A stretch of 64,000 bases of DNA, taken from positions 1 through 64,000 of the forward strand of contig NZ_JASBTN010000081.1 in NCBI RefSeq assembly GCF_030148435.1, given 5' to 3'. The notes under the pieces are model-generated. The model made no database searches. It was not told the DNA's origin and was given only the letters and a program-made list of their open reading frames with translations. Of the stretch, positions 15,844 to 24,851 are shown one piece after another. The position numbers were made by a program, and so were the translations under genes. Source of the DNA: Aliiroseovarius sp. (GTDB taxonomy: Bacteria; Pseudomonadota; Alphaproteobacteria; Rhodobacterales; Rhodobacteraceae). Numbering within the stretch: the stretch's first letter is position 1; the number at the start of each line of letters is the position of its first letter.

Positions 15844-16962
15844 TTATTTCTTCAACGCCAACGCCGGCGAGATCACGTCAAGCCCCAGCGCCTTGCCGAC
15901 CGCGTAATAGGTCAGTTCGCCGGCATGCACGTTCAACCCGTTCAAGAGGTGCGGATCGTCCTCGCAGGCCTGTTTCCAGCCCTTGTCGGCCAGCGCCAGC
16001 ATGAAGGGCATCGTGGCGTTGCCCAGCGCAAGCGTCGAGGTGCGGGCCACCGCGCCGGGCATGTTGGCGACGCAGTAATGCATGATGCCGTCCACCTCGT
16101 AGACCGGATCGGCATGGGTGGTCGCGCGCGAGGTTTCGAAACAGCCGCCCTGGTCGATGGCCACGTCGACCAGCGCCGCGCCCGGCTTCATGGTCGACAG
16201 CTGTTCGCGGCTGACCAGCTTGGGCGCCTCGGCACCGGGGATCAGAACCGCACCGATCACCATGTCGGCGGTCTGGATCAACTCGGCGGTGGCACCGGCG
16301 GTCGAATACTGGTTCTTGAATTCACGCCCGAACACGTCGTCGAGGTACCGCAGACGCGGCAGCGACCGGTCGAGGATGGTCACGTCCGCGCCCATGCCCG
16401 CAGCCACCTTGGCCGCGTGGGTGCCGACCACGCCGCCGCCGATCACCACGACCTTGGCCGGGCCCACACCGGGCACGCCGCCCATCAGCACACCGCGGCC
16501 ACCGTTGGCCTTCTGCAGGGTCCAGGCGCCGACCTGCGGGGCCAGACGACCGGCCACCTCGGACATCGGGGCTAGCAGAGGCAACCCGCCGCGGTCATCG
16601 GTCACGGTCTCATAGGCAATCGCGGTGCAGCCGCTGTCCAGCAGGTCGCGGGTCTGCTCCGGGTCCGGGGCCAGGTGCAGATAGGTGAACAGAAGCTGGC
16701 CTTCGCGCAGCATCTTGCGTTCGACCGCCTGGGGTTCCTTCACCTTCACGATCATCTCGGCCTTGGCAAAGATCTCTTCCGCCGTGCCCAGCACCTCGGC
16801 GCCGATCGCGCGGTAGTCATCGTCCGAGAACCCGGCACCGGCGCCGGCGTTGGTCTCGACGATAACCTTGTGGCCGCGGGCAATGGCCTCGCCAGCCGCG
16901 TTCGGGGTCAGGCCGACCCGAAATTCCTGGGGTTTGATTTCCTTTGGGCATCCGATCAACAT
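15844..16962 (-). CDS. ald: Alanine dehydrogenase
   Basis: 372 residues, standard length (NAD-dependent L-alanine to pyruvate + ammonia). N-terminal [20 protein letters not shown]; substrate-site lysine and histidine in MIVKVKEPQ and [10 protein letters not shown]; Rossmann glycine-rich loop [21 protein letters not shown]-terminal [18 protein letters not shown]. Divergent from an Lrp/AsnC regulator across a 149-bp gap, the usual AldR arrangement in Rhodobacterales. Confidence 0.96.
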   Translation of the reverse strand: MLIGCPKEIKPQEFRVGLTPNAAGEAIARGHKVIVETNAGAGAGFSDDDYRAIGAEVLGTAEEIFAKAEMIVKVKEPQAVERKMLREGQLLFTYLHLAPDPEQTRDLLDSGCTAIAYETVTDDRGGLPLLAPMSEVAGRLAPQVGAWTLQKANGGRGVLMGGVPGVGPAKVVVIGGGVVGTHAAKVAAGMGADVTILDRSLPRLRYLDDVFGREFKNQYSTAGATAELIQTADMVIGAVLIPGAEAPKLVSREQLSTMKPGAALVDVAIDQGGCFETSRATTHADPVYEVDGIMHYCVANMPGAVARTSTLALGNATMPFMLALADKGWKQACEDDPHLLNGLNVHAGELTYYAVGKALGLDVISPALALKK

Positions 16963-17017
16963 TTGCGCGCTCCGTTCCCTGTGTTTTCGTAAGCTGCCTC
17001 AATTTTGGGCAAGGCCG

Positions 17018-17093
17018 GGCGCAATTGCTTTGAATTCTTCGCGCAGGCTGCTAGGTCTTGTCGAAGGATTTCCCGCGTCCGGGAAGAATTGCG
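17018..17093. promoter_or_regulatory. Candidate AldR operator region between ald and the Lrp gene
   Basis: GCGCAATT at 17018-17025 and its complement AATTGCGC at 17086-17093 lie on either side of a GAATTCTTCGCGC / GAAGAATT-like pair. Such spaced inverted half-sites suit Lrp-family octamers that wrap DNA. Inference from symmetry and location only. Confidence 0.4.
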
Positions 17094-17111
17094 CAAGGAA
17101 CGTGTGCGGAC

Positions 17112-17570
17112 ATGGAGCTCGACAGCATAGATCGTCGCATCCTGGGGGTATTGCAGAAAGCCGGACGGATCTCGAATGCCGAGCTGTCCGACCGGGTGAA
17201 CCTGTCGCCCTCGGCCTGTCACCGCCGGGTGCAGCGGCTGGAGGCGGAGGGGTTCATCAAGGATTATGTCGCTTTGCTGGACGCGCGCAAGATGGGATGT
17301 CCGACGACCGTGTTCGTCGAGATCACCCTGTCCGGCCAGGCCGACGAGGTGCTGGAGGCGTTCGAGCGCGAGGTGGCGCTGGTGCCCGACGTGCTGGAAT
17401 GCCACCTGATGGCAGGCAAGTCGGACTATCTGTTGAAGGTCGTGGCCGAAAACACCGAGGATTTCGCCCGCATCCACCGCCAGTACCTGGCCCGCCTGCC
17501 CGGGGTGCAGGGCATGCAGTCGAGCTTTGCCCTGCGCACGGTGTTCAAGACCACCGCGCTGCCGGTCTAG
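17112..17570 (+). CDS. Lrp/AsnC family regulator (AldR-type)
   Basis: 152 residues. N-terminal helix-turn-helix (LDSIDRRILGVLQKAGRISN, LSPSACHRRVQRLEAEGFI) and C-terminal RAM ligand-binding/oligomerisation domain (TTVFVEITLSG, ALVPDVLECHLMAGKSDYLL, LPGVQGMQSSFALRTV). Divergent from ald, so the likely role is alanine-responsive activation of ald. Start at ATG 17112 (MELDSIDRR), the normal family N-terminus; the ORF track start at 17058 has no support. Followed by a repetitive hairpin cluster. Confidence 0.9.
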   Translation: MELDSIDRRILGVLQKAGRISNAELSDRVNLSPSACHRRVQRLEAEGFIKDYVALLDARKMGCPTTVFVEITLSGQADEVLEAFEREVALVPDVLECHLMAGKSDYLLKVVAENTEDFARIHRQYLARLPGVQGMQSSFALRTVFKTTALPV

Positions 17571-17695
17571 GGGGCGGGGGCTCCCGCCCGTCGTTGGGGC
17601 CTTCGGCCCCGCCTCCGGTTGGGCGTGGCCGCGCTTCGCGCGGCGGTTTCTTGCCTCCGGCGGGGATATTTTCGGAAAGATGAAAGGGGAAGGCG
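17571..17695 (+). repeat. Rhodobacterales-type intergenic hairpin cluster with GCGGGGATATTT tail
   Basis: Immediately after the lrp stop: GGGCGGGGGCTCCCGCCC, GGGGCCTTCGGCCCC (UUCG tetraloop) and GCCGCGCTTCGCGCGGC hairpins in series, then CCTCCGGCGGGGATATTTTC and GAAAGATGAAAGGGG. The last segment recurs inverted at 20201-20240. I recall this composite between genes in many roseobacters. It may double as a terminator for the regulator and the convergent MFS gene. Confidence 0.6.
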
Positions 17696-17696
17696 G

Positions 17697-18938
17697 TCAG
17701 GCTGGTCGCGCCGCCAGCGGCTGTTCCTTCACCGGCAGGTGCACGATGGCCGAGAAGGCGCCGACCCCCACGCCGATCCACCAGACCATCGTGTAATCGC
17801 CAAAGGCGTCATACATGCGGCCACCCAGCCAGACGCCCAGAAAGCTGCCCAGCTGGTGCGAGAAGAAGACGATGCCGTAGAGCGTGCCCATGTACCTGAG
17901 CCCGTAGATATGCGCGACCAGGCCTGAGGTCAGCGGCACCGTGGCCAGCCAGAGCGAGCCCATGGCGATGGAGAACAGGATCACCGACATCGGTGTGATC
18001 GGCATCAGGATGAACAGGGCGGCCACCAGCGTGCGCCCGGTATAGATCGCTGCCAGCAGATATTTCTTGGAATAGCGCTTGCCCAGGTAGCCCGCGTAGA
18101 GCGTGCCGGCGATGTTTGCCAGCCCGATGAGCGAGATCGACACCGCCCCCAGCGCCGAGGTGGTCGTGACCCCGATCGAGGCCAGAGGGCCCGAGGGGTC
18201 GATTGCGCCGCTCATCTCGGTCACGAAGGCGGGAAAATGCGCGGTGATGAAGCCCAGTTGGTAGCCGCAGGAGAAGAAGCCCAGGAAGATCAGCGAATAG
18301 GAAGGGTCGCGGAAGGCCTTTTTCAGGACCGCGCTCAGGCTTTCCTCCAGCTCTGCCCTGGTGGCGACGGTGTCGCTGCGCATCATCGGCAGAAGCAACA
18401 GAACCGCCAGGATCGCCACCGCAAACAGGCCGAAGACTGTCTGCCAGGGCATCAGCGTCAGCATCCATTCGGCCATCGGCGCGCCGAAGACCTGACCTGC
18501 CGAGCCCGCCGCGGTGGCAATCGCCAGCGCCATTGAGCGGTTATCGTCCGAGGCCGCGCGGCCGACCACCGCCAGGATCACGCCGAAGCCGGTGCCGGCG
18601 ATGCCGAAGCCCACCAGGATCTCCAGGACCTGATGCGCGCCGGGGGTGACGGCATAGCTCGAGGCCACCAGCCCTGCCGCATAGGTCAGAGCGCCCAGGA
18701 TGATCGCCTTGCGGTCGCCGATCTTCTCGGCGATGGCGCCGAAGATTGGCTGGCCGAGGCCCCAGGCCAGGTTCTGGATCGCGATGGCCAGGCTGAACTC
18801 GGCCCGCGCCCAGCCGAATTCTTCTGCGATGGGGATCTGGAACACGCCGAAACTGGCCCGGATCGCGAAGGACACGAGAATGATGATGCATCCGGCCATC
18901 AGGACCGGAGTGATGAGGGGCGCGCGCGTTTCGGTCAT
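17697..18938 (-). CDS. MFS transporter (monocarboxylate/oxalate-formate antiporter-like)
   Basis: 413 residues with 12 predicted membrane helices. First helix IIILVSFAIRASFGVFQIPI; the loop 2-3 motif appears as GAIAEKIGDRKAIILGAL; helix 4-5 GFGIAGTGFGVILAVVGRAA; central loop TRAELEESLSAVLKKAFRDP splits the two halves; GYQLGFITAHFPAFV starts the second half. The sequence type is close to MFS carriers of small organic acids. Divergent from zapE; convergent with the lrp gene. Substrate not determinable. Confidence 0.85.
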   Translation of the reverse strand: MTETRAPLITPVLMAGCIIILVSFAIRASFGVFQIPIAEEFGWARAEFSLAIAIQNLAWGLGQPIFGAIAEKIGDRKAIILGALTYAAGLVASSYAVTPGAHQVLEILVGFGIAGTGFGVILAVVGRAASDDNRSMALAIATAAGSAGQVFGAPMAEWMLTLMPWQTVFGLFAVAILAVLLLLPMMRSDTVATRAELEESLSAVLKKAFRDPSYSLIFLGFFSCGYQLGFITAHFPAFVTEMSGAIDPSGPLASIGVTTTSALGAVSISLIGLANIAGTLYAGYLGKRYSKKYLLAAIYTGRTLVAALFILMPITPMSVILFSIAMGSLWLATVPLTSGLVAHIYGLRYMGTLYGIVFFSHQLGSFLGVWLGGRMYDAFGDYTMVWWIGVGVGAFSAIVHLPVKEQPLAARPA

Positions 18939-19112
18939 GGCGCGCAGGGTCGCGCAAATCCGGCCAGACGGTCAAATCATTGTTTCTGATGTCTTGCACC
19001 ATGATTTCTTAACTGCGCGACAAGTGGGGCCACGTCGGACGGGGGAAGATGAATGTCCCGCCCCGTCGCACCCCCCCTTTTCTTAACCGCCGGGCCGGTC
19101 TATCCCATCCTC

Positions 19113-20198
19113 ATGAGCACGTTGAACAAGATCTATCACGACCGGGTCCGCGCCGGCGATATTCATGCCGATCCCGCGCAGGAATCCGTGCTTCCGATCC
19201 TGGAAGACATCCGCCACCACCTCGAAACCACCCGGCAGAAGAAACGCGGCATCCTCGGTGGCCTTTTCCACAAGCCCGAGGAAACGCCGATGGGCCTCTA
19301 CCTCTGGGGCGGGGTCGGGCGCGGCAAGAGCTTCCTGATGGACCTCTTCGTCGACAATATCGCGATCGAGGGCAAGCGCCGCGTGCATTTCCACGCGTTC
19401 ATGCAGGAGGTCCACGCGGGCATGCACGAAGCCCGCCAGCAGGGGGTGGATGACGCGCTGGCCCCGGTGGCGGCCGAGATCGCCAGGGACGTGCGTCTGT
19501 TTGCCTTTGACGAGATGCAGATCACCGACATCACCGACGCGATGATCGTCGGCCGCCTGTTCGAGCTTCTGATGGAAGCGGGCGTGGTCATCGTCACCAC
19601 CTCGAACCGCACTCCCGACGATCTCTACAAGGACGGGCTCAACCGCCAGCTCTTCCTGCCCTTCATCGACCTTTTGAAGGCGCGCATGGCGGTGCACGAG
19701 CTGATCAGCCCGAACGACTATCGCCAGAACCGTCTGGAGGGCGAGCAGGTCTATTTCACCCCCCCGAATGCCGAAGCCCGCGCGGCGGTGAACGCGATCT
19801 GGACCGATCTCACCGGTGGACAGGCCAAACCGCACACCATTACCGTCAAGGGCCGCGATGTCATCCTGCCCGCCTTCCACAACGGCGTGGCGCGGGCGGG
19901 GTTTCACGACCTCTGTGGCGCGATGCTGGGGCCGGGCGACTACCTGGCCATTGCCGAAACGGTAAAGGTGTTGATCCTCGACAACATCCCCGCGCTGTCA
20001 CGGTCGAATTTCAACGAGGCAAAGCGTTTCGTCACGCTGATCGACGCGCTTTACGAGGCCCGGGTGCGCCTGATCGCCAGCGCCGCCGCCCAGCCCGAAA
20101 TGCTCTATATCGAGGGCGCGGGGAGCTTCGAATTCGAACGCACCGCGTCGCGCCTGCGTGAAATGCAGGACAAGGATTGGGGCCGGGATACGGACTGA
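19113..20198 (+). CDS. zapE: Cell division protein ZapE / AFG1-like ATPase
   Basis: 361 residues. Walker A GLYLWGGVGRGKSFLMDLF, Walker B VRLFAFDEMQITDITDAM, sensor region VVIVTTSNRTPDDLYKDGLN, and arginine-containing LFLPFIDLL; C-terminal AHYIVETVK-like region replaced by YLAIAETVKVLILDNIPALS. ZapE/AFG1 ATPases associate with the Z-ring in bacteria and with mitochondrial protein turnover in eukaryotes. The ATG at 19113 (MSTLNKIYHDRV) fits the family; the ORF track start at 19053 adds an unlikely leader. The usual neighbour mdh is not adjacent. Confidence 0.9.
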   Translation: MSTLNKIYHDRVRAGDIHADPAQESVLPILEDIRHHLETTRQKKRGILGGLFHKPEETPMGLYLWGGVGRGKSFLMDLFVDNIAIEGKRRVHFHAFMQEVHAGMHEARQQGVDDALAPVAAEIARDVRLFAFDEMQITDITDAMIVGRLFELLMEAGVVIVTTSNRTPDDLYKDGLNRQLFLPFIDLLKARMAVHELISPNDYRQNRLEGEQVYFTPPNAEARAAVNAIWTDLTGGQAKPHTITVKGRDVILPAFHNGVARAGFHDLCGAMLGPGDYLAIAETVKVLILDNIPALSRSNFNEAKRFVTLIDALYEARVRLIASAAAQPEMLYIEGAGSFEFERTASRLREMQDKDWGRDTD

Positions 20199-20200
20199 CC

Positions 20201-20240
20201 CCCCCTTTTCATCTTTCCCCAAATGTCCCCGCCGGAGCCG
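20201..20240 (-). repeat. Second copy of the GCGGGGA-ATTT..GAAAGATGAAA repeat
   Basis: Read on the minus strand: CTCCGGCGGGGACATTTGGG then GAAAGATGAAAAGGGG. It aligns with 17653-17690 with only a few differences. It begins 3 bp after the zapE stop, the typical placement for this element. Confidence 0.65.
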
Positions 20241-20285
20241 AAGCCGAGAGATCGAGCGCGCCGCAGGCGCCCCTTTTGACAACAA

Positions 20286-20317
20286 CGCAAAAGAAAGGGC
20301 CGCCCGGTGGGCGACCC
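20286..20317 (-). terminator. Minus-strand terminator downstream of folC
   Basis: On the minus strand GGGTCGCCC, ACC, GGGCGGCCC (one mismatch) is followed by TTTCTTTTGC. It lies about 300 bp after the folC stop, so either folC has a long 3' UTR or there is an unrecognised transcript in the gap. Confidence 0.6.
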
Positions 20318-20612
20318 CTTCCTGCCTCGACTGGTGCGGACGCGCCGGGCTGTTCCTGAATACCCGTGTCACGTGAAGGTCAACTGCTCGTATTTCCACT
20401 ATATATTGAGCCATCATGCGGAATTCGTCAATATTCAGTAGCGTTTCATAGGGGCACCCGGAGTGGGCGGAAAAAGTGAGTCCTTTCCGCAGCTTGAGTC
20501 GGCCACGAGGGGGTCTTGCGTGGGGAGGGCCGAAAAATCTTTGCTCGACCGGTGGTAAAAAGGCGGGGAAGGGGCAAATCACCCCCGTCACCAAGGCACG
20601 GGTGAACCCCTG
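20318..20612. other. Intergenic stretch between zapE and folC with no recognised gene
   Basis: This 295-bp stretch is the rest of the zapE-folC gap beyond the repeat and minus-strand terminator. It includes an AT-rich patch near 20390-20440 (ACTATATATTGAGCC, GTCAATATTCAG). Open frames cross it on the minus strand but have no ribosome site and no recognisable protein pattern. An sRNA cannot be excluded. Confidence 0.4.
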
Positions 20613-21887
20613 TCAGCCGTTTTGTTTCAGCACGTCGCCCGCCAGGTAAAGCGAGCCGCAGATCAGGATGCGCGCGCCGGGGTGGTCGGCGGTGATCTTG
20701 CGAATGGCAGCCTCCACATCCGGGGCGGTGGTGGCGCCCAGGCGCACTTGCTGGGCGAATTCCGCCGTATCCTCGGCCGGGATCGTATTGGGCTCCCCCG
20801 GGATCGACACGGCCGTGAGACTGTCGGCCACCGCCGCCAGCGGGCGCATATAGCCGGTCACATCTTTGGTGTTCAGCATGCCGCAGATCAGGTGGGTCGG
20901 TTTCGGCGGTAGCCCGGCCAATACATCGGCCAGCATTTCGCCGGCCGCCGGGTTGTGCCCGCCATCCAGCCACAGTTCGGCCTCGCCTGCCGCCGCGACC
21001 AGCGGGCCGGTCTTCAGCCGTTGCATGCGGGCGGGCCAGGTGACGTTTTCCATTGCCGCCACGCAGGCTTCCTCGCCGTATCCCAGAGCGCGCAGGGCGA
21101 CCACGGCAGCGGCGGCGTTTTCCATCTGGTGACGGCCGATCAGCGCCGGTTTCGGCAGATCGAGAAGCCCGGTTTCATCCTGCACCACCAGACGGCCGCG
21201 TTCCTCGTGAAAATGCCAATGCTGCCCATGCACCAGCAACGGCGCACCCAGCCGGGCCGCGCGCGCCTCGATCACGTCCAGCGCCTCGTCGGGCTGCGGG
21301 CCAACCACGCAGGGCACGCCGCGCTTCAGGATCCCGGCCTTTTCGCCGGCGATCTTCGCCAGCGTGTCGCCCAGGAACTGCACATGGTCGATCGAGATCG
21401 GCGTGATCACCGTCAGCGCCGGTTGGTCCACCACATTGGTGGCGTCCAGTCGGCCACCCAATCCGGTCTCCAGCAGGGTATAATCCGCAGGCGTTTCCGC
21501 GAAAGCCAGCAGGGCCGCGACCGTGGTGATCTCGAAATAGGTAATGTTCTCGCCGCCATTGGCCCTGTAGCAGCGGTCCAGCACCTCGGTCAGGGCCGGT
21601 TCCGAGATCAGCGCGCCCGCCAGGCGGATACGCTCGTGAAACCGCGCCAGATGCGGCGAGGTATAGGCATGCACGGATTTGCCCGCGCCTTCCAGCCCCG
21701 CGCGGATCATCGCCTGGGTCGAGCCCTTGCCATTGGTGCCCGCCAGGTGGATCACGCCGGGCAGGCGGCGCTCGGGATGGTCCAGAGCGGCCAGAAGGCG
21801 CCAGACCCGGTCCAGCGTCAGGTCGATGATCTTCGGGTGCAGCGCCATCATCCGGTCGAGGATGACGTCCGATGTCGGCGCGCTCAC
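20613..21887 (-). CDS. folC: Bifunctional folylpolyglutamate synthase/dihydrofolate synthase
   Basis: 424 residues. Mur-ligase-like signatures: [20 protein letters not shown] (P-loop), [67 protein letters not shown], and [13 protein letters not shown]. Adds glutamates to folates and converts dihydropteroate to dihydrofolate. Start codon is GTG, overlapping the accD stop (GTGA), so it is translationally coupled to accD, a pairing common in alphaproteobacteria. Confidence 0.95.
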   Translation of the reverse strand: MSAPTSDVILDRMMALHPKIIDLTLDRVWRLLAALDHPERRLPGVIHLAGTNGKGSTQAMIRAGLEGAGKSVHAYTSPHLARFHERIRLAGALISEPALTEVLDRCYRANGGENITYFEITTVAALLAFAETPADYTLLETGLGGRLDATNVVDQPALTVITPISIDHVQFLGDTLAKIAGEKAGILKRGVPCVVGPQPDEALDVIEARAARLGAPLLVHGQHWHFHEERGRLVVQDETGLLDLPKPALIGRHQMENAAAAVVALRALGYGEEACVAAMENVTWPARMQRLKTGPLVAAAGEAELWLDGGHNPAAGEMLADVLAGLPPKPTHLICGMLNTKDVTGYMRPLAAVADSLTAVSIPGEPNTIPAEDTAEFAQQVRLGATTAPDVEAAIRKITADHPGARILICGSLYLAGDVLKQNG

Positions 21888-22828
21888 GCCTTTTCGGCCT
21901 TCTCGGCGGGGTCCGCCGGGGCTTCGACAGGGGTCTCTTCCACCATTTCCGGCGCGGGCAGGTCGCCCTTTACCGCGGGCGGCTGGCCGGTCAGCATGCG
22001 CAGGATCGTCACCAGCTCGTCCTTCATGTCGCGCCGGTGGGTGACGCGGTCCAGCATGCCGTGGTCCAGCAGGTATTCGGCGCGCTGGAACCCTTCGGGC
22101 AGTTTCTCGCGAATGGTCTGTTCGATCACGCGCGGGCCTGCAAAGCAGATCAGCGCGTTGGGCTCGGCGATATGCACGTCGCCCAGCATCGCGTAGGAGG
22201 CCGTGACGCCCCCGGTGGTCGGATGGGTCAGGACGACAATGTACGGCAGCCCGGCCTCTTTCAGCATCTGCACGGCCACGGTGGTGCGCGGCATCTGCAT
22301 GAGGCTCAGGATGCCTTCCTGCATGCGCGCGCCACCGGCGGCGGAAAACAGCACCAGCGGGCGGCGCGTCTGAACCGCCCGCTCGGCGGCGGCGATGATC
22401 GCATTGCCCACATACATGCCCATGGAGCCGCCCATGAAGCTGAAATCCTGTGCCGCGGCCACGATGGGCGTGCGGCCGATCTCGCCTTCCGCCACCAGCA
22501 TCGCCTCACGCTCGCCGGTTCCCTTGCGGGCGGTTTTCATGCGGTCGGGGTATTTCTTCTGGTCCTTGAAGCTCAGCGGGTCATCGACCGGTGCGGGGAC
22601 CTCGACCTCGGTAAAGATGCCGCCATCGAACAGCGCGCCGAAACGCTCACGCGGGGTGATCGCCATGTGGTGGTCGCAGCTGGTGCAGACATTCAGGTTC
22701 TCGGCCAGTTCGCGATGAAACAGCATGGTGCCGCATTTATTGCACTTGGTCCAAAGGTTCTCGGGCACTTCGCGGCGCGAGAAAAGCGAGTTGATCCGGG
22801 GGCGGACGTAGTTGGAAATCCAGTTCAT
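21884..22828 (-). CDS. accD: Acetyl-CoA carboxylase carboxyltransferase beta subunit
   Basis: 314 residues. N-terminal zinc ribbon ([10 protein letters not shown] and CTSCDHHM), carboxyltransferase core with [60 protein letters not shown] and [20 protein letters not shown]. Pairs with AccA to make malonyl-CoA. The last 30 residues are a low-complexity P/E/A tail ([12 protein letters not shown]). Operon with folC. The upstream gap contains a tandem hairpin repeat that any readthrough transcript from the CPBP gene would carry. Confidence 0.97.
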   Translation of the reverse strand: MNWISNYVRPRINSLFSRREVPENLWTKCNKCGTMLFHRELAENLNVCTSCDHHMAITPRERFGALFDGGIFTEVEVPAPVDDPLSFKDQKKYPDRMKTARKGTGEREAMLVAEGEIGRTPIVAAAQDFSFMGGSMGMYVGNAIIAAAERAVQTRRPLVLFSAAGGARMQEGILSLMQMPRTTVAVQMLKEAGLPYIVVLTHPTTGGVTASYAMLGDVHIAEPNALICFAGPRVIEQTIREKLPEGFQRAEYLLDHGMLDRVTHRRDMKDELVTILRMLTGQPPAVKGDLPAPEMVEETPVEAPADPAEKAEKA

Positions 22829-22895
22829 CGCCGAGTCCTTGGTTTACGTTGCGCAACTATCTATGCCTCAGCGGCAGGATTTGCAATCGGCCCGT

Positions 22896-22989
22896 GGCGG
22901 TTCTTGACCGCCACCTGGTTCTATAGTGTGGCGGTTCTTGACCGCCACCCGGTTCGATAGTGGGGCGGTTCTTAACCGGCACCCGGTTC
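22896..22989 (-). repeat. Tandem 34-bp repeat with internal hairpins (about 2.8 copies)
   Basis: Units start at 22896, 22930 and 22964 with a strict 34-bp period. The first two differ at 3 positions; the third matches over about 26 bp and overlaps the last codons and stop of the CPBP protease gene. Copies 1 and 2 contain GGCGGTTCTTGACCGCC, a 6-bp inverted repeat with 5-nt loop. It appears to be an expansion of the 3' end of the CPBP gene, with the TAA changed to TCA in copies 1 and 2. It lies 67 bp before the accD ATG. Confidence 0.85.
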
Positions 22990-23874
22990 GGGCGTCTTGC
23001 GGTCCATCCAGCGCCACCAGGCAATGAAAATTCCGACGCTCAGCACGATGACAACGGTAAAGGACCAGGTCATGTAGCCACTTTTCGGCGTCACCACGAG
23101 GGCAAAGAGCGTCAGCCCCGCCATCTCGCCCTTTACCCCCATCACCAGAGCCAGCAGGTTGTTGGCGAAATGCAAGCCCGCCGCGGCTCCCAGATTTCCG
23201 GTGCGCAGAGTGACCATGCAGGCGATCACCCCCACCAGCGTCGTATTCAGCACATACATGTAGGCGTTCACGCCCCAGGTGGCCGGGGCGAAATGCAGCA
23301 CCCCGAACAGGGCCGAAGGCAGGACGGCCGCAATCCAGAGCGAGCGGAACCTTGCCCGGAGCTGGCCCAGCAGGTAGCCGCGAAAGACCAGTTCCTCGGC
23401 GAGGCTCTGCATGAAGACGACCGGGATCACCAGCGGCAGCCAGAGCAACCATTCCCCCAGCGGGCGCAGCTGCACGATCTCCGGCGCGCCCGGCCACAGG
23501 ATCTGCTCCAGCCCCGTCACCAGGAATCCGGCCAGGGCCAGCACTCCGATGGCGGCCATGCCATGGCGGAAATGGCGCAGGTTCAGGCGCAGGCTGGGGC
23601 CGAACAGGCTGCGGTATCCGCGCCGGTGCAGCAGCGGCAGCACCAGCGCCAGGCCGATGTGCAATCCCAGGAATGGCAGGAAGATCATCAGGGCGGTTGT
23701 CGGCGTGGCGGCCAGGGCGATCCCCTGGCGGGTCAGGCCGAACACCGCCACCATGACGATGATCAGCCCCATGGCGACCAGGGCGAAGATGGCCCAGGTC
23801 AGGACCAGCCCCAACAGGGTGCGCCAGAGCTGTGGCCGCGCAAGGGCCGGTTGCCAGAACGGAGGCTGTGTCAC
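22972..23874 (-). CDS. CPBP family intramembrane metalloprotease (CAAX-like)
   Basis: 300 residues, eight or so membrane helices, with the CPBP/Abi motifs: QSLAEELVFRGYLLGQL (EExxxR) and ALFGVLHFAP (FxxxH), and a third histidine in LHFANN. These are glutamic-type intramembrane proteases. Start is GTG at 23874 with CAGGAG 6-7 nt upstream; the long ORF starting at 24624 is a shadow of the lipoprotein gene on the other strand. The C-terminus (PEPGAG) lies within the third copy of a tandem repeat. Confidence 0.85.
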   Translation of the reverse strand: MTQPPFWQPALARPQLWRTLLGLVLTWAIFALVAMGLIIVMVAVFGLTRQGIALAATPTTALMIFLPFLGLHIGLALVLPLLHRRGYRSLFGPSLRLNLRHFRHGMAAIGVLALAGFLVTGLEQILWPGAPEIVQLRPLGEWLLWLPLVIPVVFMQSLAEELVFRGYLLGQLRARFRSLWIAAVLPSALFGVLHFAPATWGVNAYMYVLNTTLVGVIACMVTLRTGNLGAAAGLHFANNLLALVMGVKGEMAGLTLFALVVTPKSGYMTWSFTVVIVLSVGIFIAWWRWMDRKTPEPGAG

Positions 23875-23991
23875 GCGAAACTCCTGTGTCGTTTCCGCAC
23901 CTTGGCCCTTCCGCGCTGCGCTGTCCACCAGTCGCCCTGCTTGTCTGGCCCGGCCCGCCCGGCTATGTCGTGGCCAAGGGAGACGGCAGAC

Positions 23992-24786
23992 GTGATTTCC
24001 AGGTATCAAACGCGGGCGGCGCTTTGGGCCGTCGTCATGGGGGTGAGCCTCGCAGGCTGTGTGGGCACGGGCATGTTGCCGTCCCTGGGCGGCACACAGG
24101 GCGCGCGGGCCGCGCAGAGCATGATGGTGGCCGGCGGGACGCTGCGTGTGAAGGGGCCCGAGGGCTATTGCGTGGACACCGGTGCCAGCCGGACGGGCGA
24201 GGCGGACGGCTTTGTCCTGCTGGGTTCGTGCCGGGCGATCTCCCATCATCCCCGCGATCCGCATCCGGAGCGGCCGATGGTGCTGACCGTTGCGGTTTCC
24301 GCCCGGGCCGGTCAAGCCCCGGCCGATCCCGAGGCGCCCCCCGCGCGTGACCTGGCCGGGCTCGAAACCTATCTGCGCTCCGACACCGGCCGCCAGGCGC
24401 TCAGCCGCACGGGGGATGCGGACAGCGTGCAGATCGCCCGTGCCCTGCAACAGGATGGCGTGCTTTACCTGCACATCACCGACGACAGCCCGAACCCGAT
24501 GGGCGCCGTGACCGGAGCCTATTGGCGCGCCTTCTTTGATCTGCGGGGCGCGGCGGTCTCCGTGACCGTGACCGCGCTGGCCAGCCAGCCGGTTGATGAA
24601 GGCACCGCCCTGGCCCAGATCCAAAGGGCCGTCGCCGCCCTGCGCGCGGCCAACCCCGAGCGTGGAACAACCGCGGGAAGGGCCCTTGCAGGCCTGGCTG
24701 ATCGTTTCCTTGGGCGAAACAACTCCGGGGCCGGGCCGGCGGACACCCCCGCGCCGATCCCGGGGGCATCCGCCGCAGCACGTTGA
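23992..24786 (+). CDS. Putative lipoprotein, unknown function
   Basis: 264 residues. Start taken as GTG 23992, which follows AAGGGAGACGGCAGAC; the resulting N-terminus has basic residues, a hydrophobic stretch (AALWAVVMGVSLAGC) and a lipobox LAGC, so it should be lipidated. The mature part begins with a G/S-rich linker, then a small alpha/beta-looking domain containing EGYCVDTGASRTGEADGFVL and a C-terminal helical region (TALAQIQRAVAALRAANPE). Divergent from the CPBP gene. No named family recognised; similar proteins seem limited to Rhodobacterales (impression, not tested). Confidence 0.65.
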   Translation: MISRYQTRAALWAVVMGVSLAGCVGTGMLPSLGGTQGARAAQSMMVAGGTLRVKGPEGYCVDTGASRTGEADGFVLLGSCRAISHHPRDPHPERPMVLTVAVSARAGQAPADPEAPPARDLAGLETYLRSDTGRQALSRTGDADSVQIARALQQDGVLYLHITDDSPNPMGAVTGAYWRAFFDLRGAAVSVTVTALASQPVDEGTALAQIQRAVAALRAANPERGTTAGRALAGLADRFLGRNNSGAGPADTPAPIPGASAAAR

Positions 24787-24851
24787 TTTCCGGCGAAAAT
24801 GCGAGATTTCTTAATTCAATCGCAGGAAAAAACCCACTAAGACTGGAAACA

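Noticed and set aside
19998-20594. Minus-strand ORF across the zapE-folC gap
   Set aside because: Runs through repeat, terminator and zapE 3' end; no ribosome site or protein signature.
22960-23991. Upstream part of the 608-residue plus ORF antisense to the CPBP gene
   Set aside because: Composition is that of a reversed membrane protein gene; only the lipoprotein part from 23992 has a start and signal peptide.
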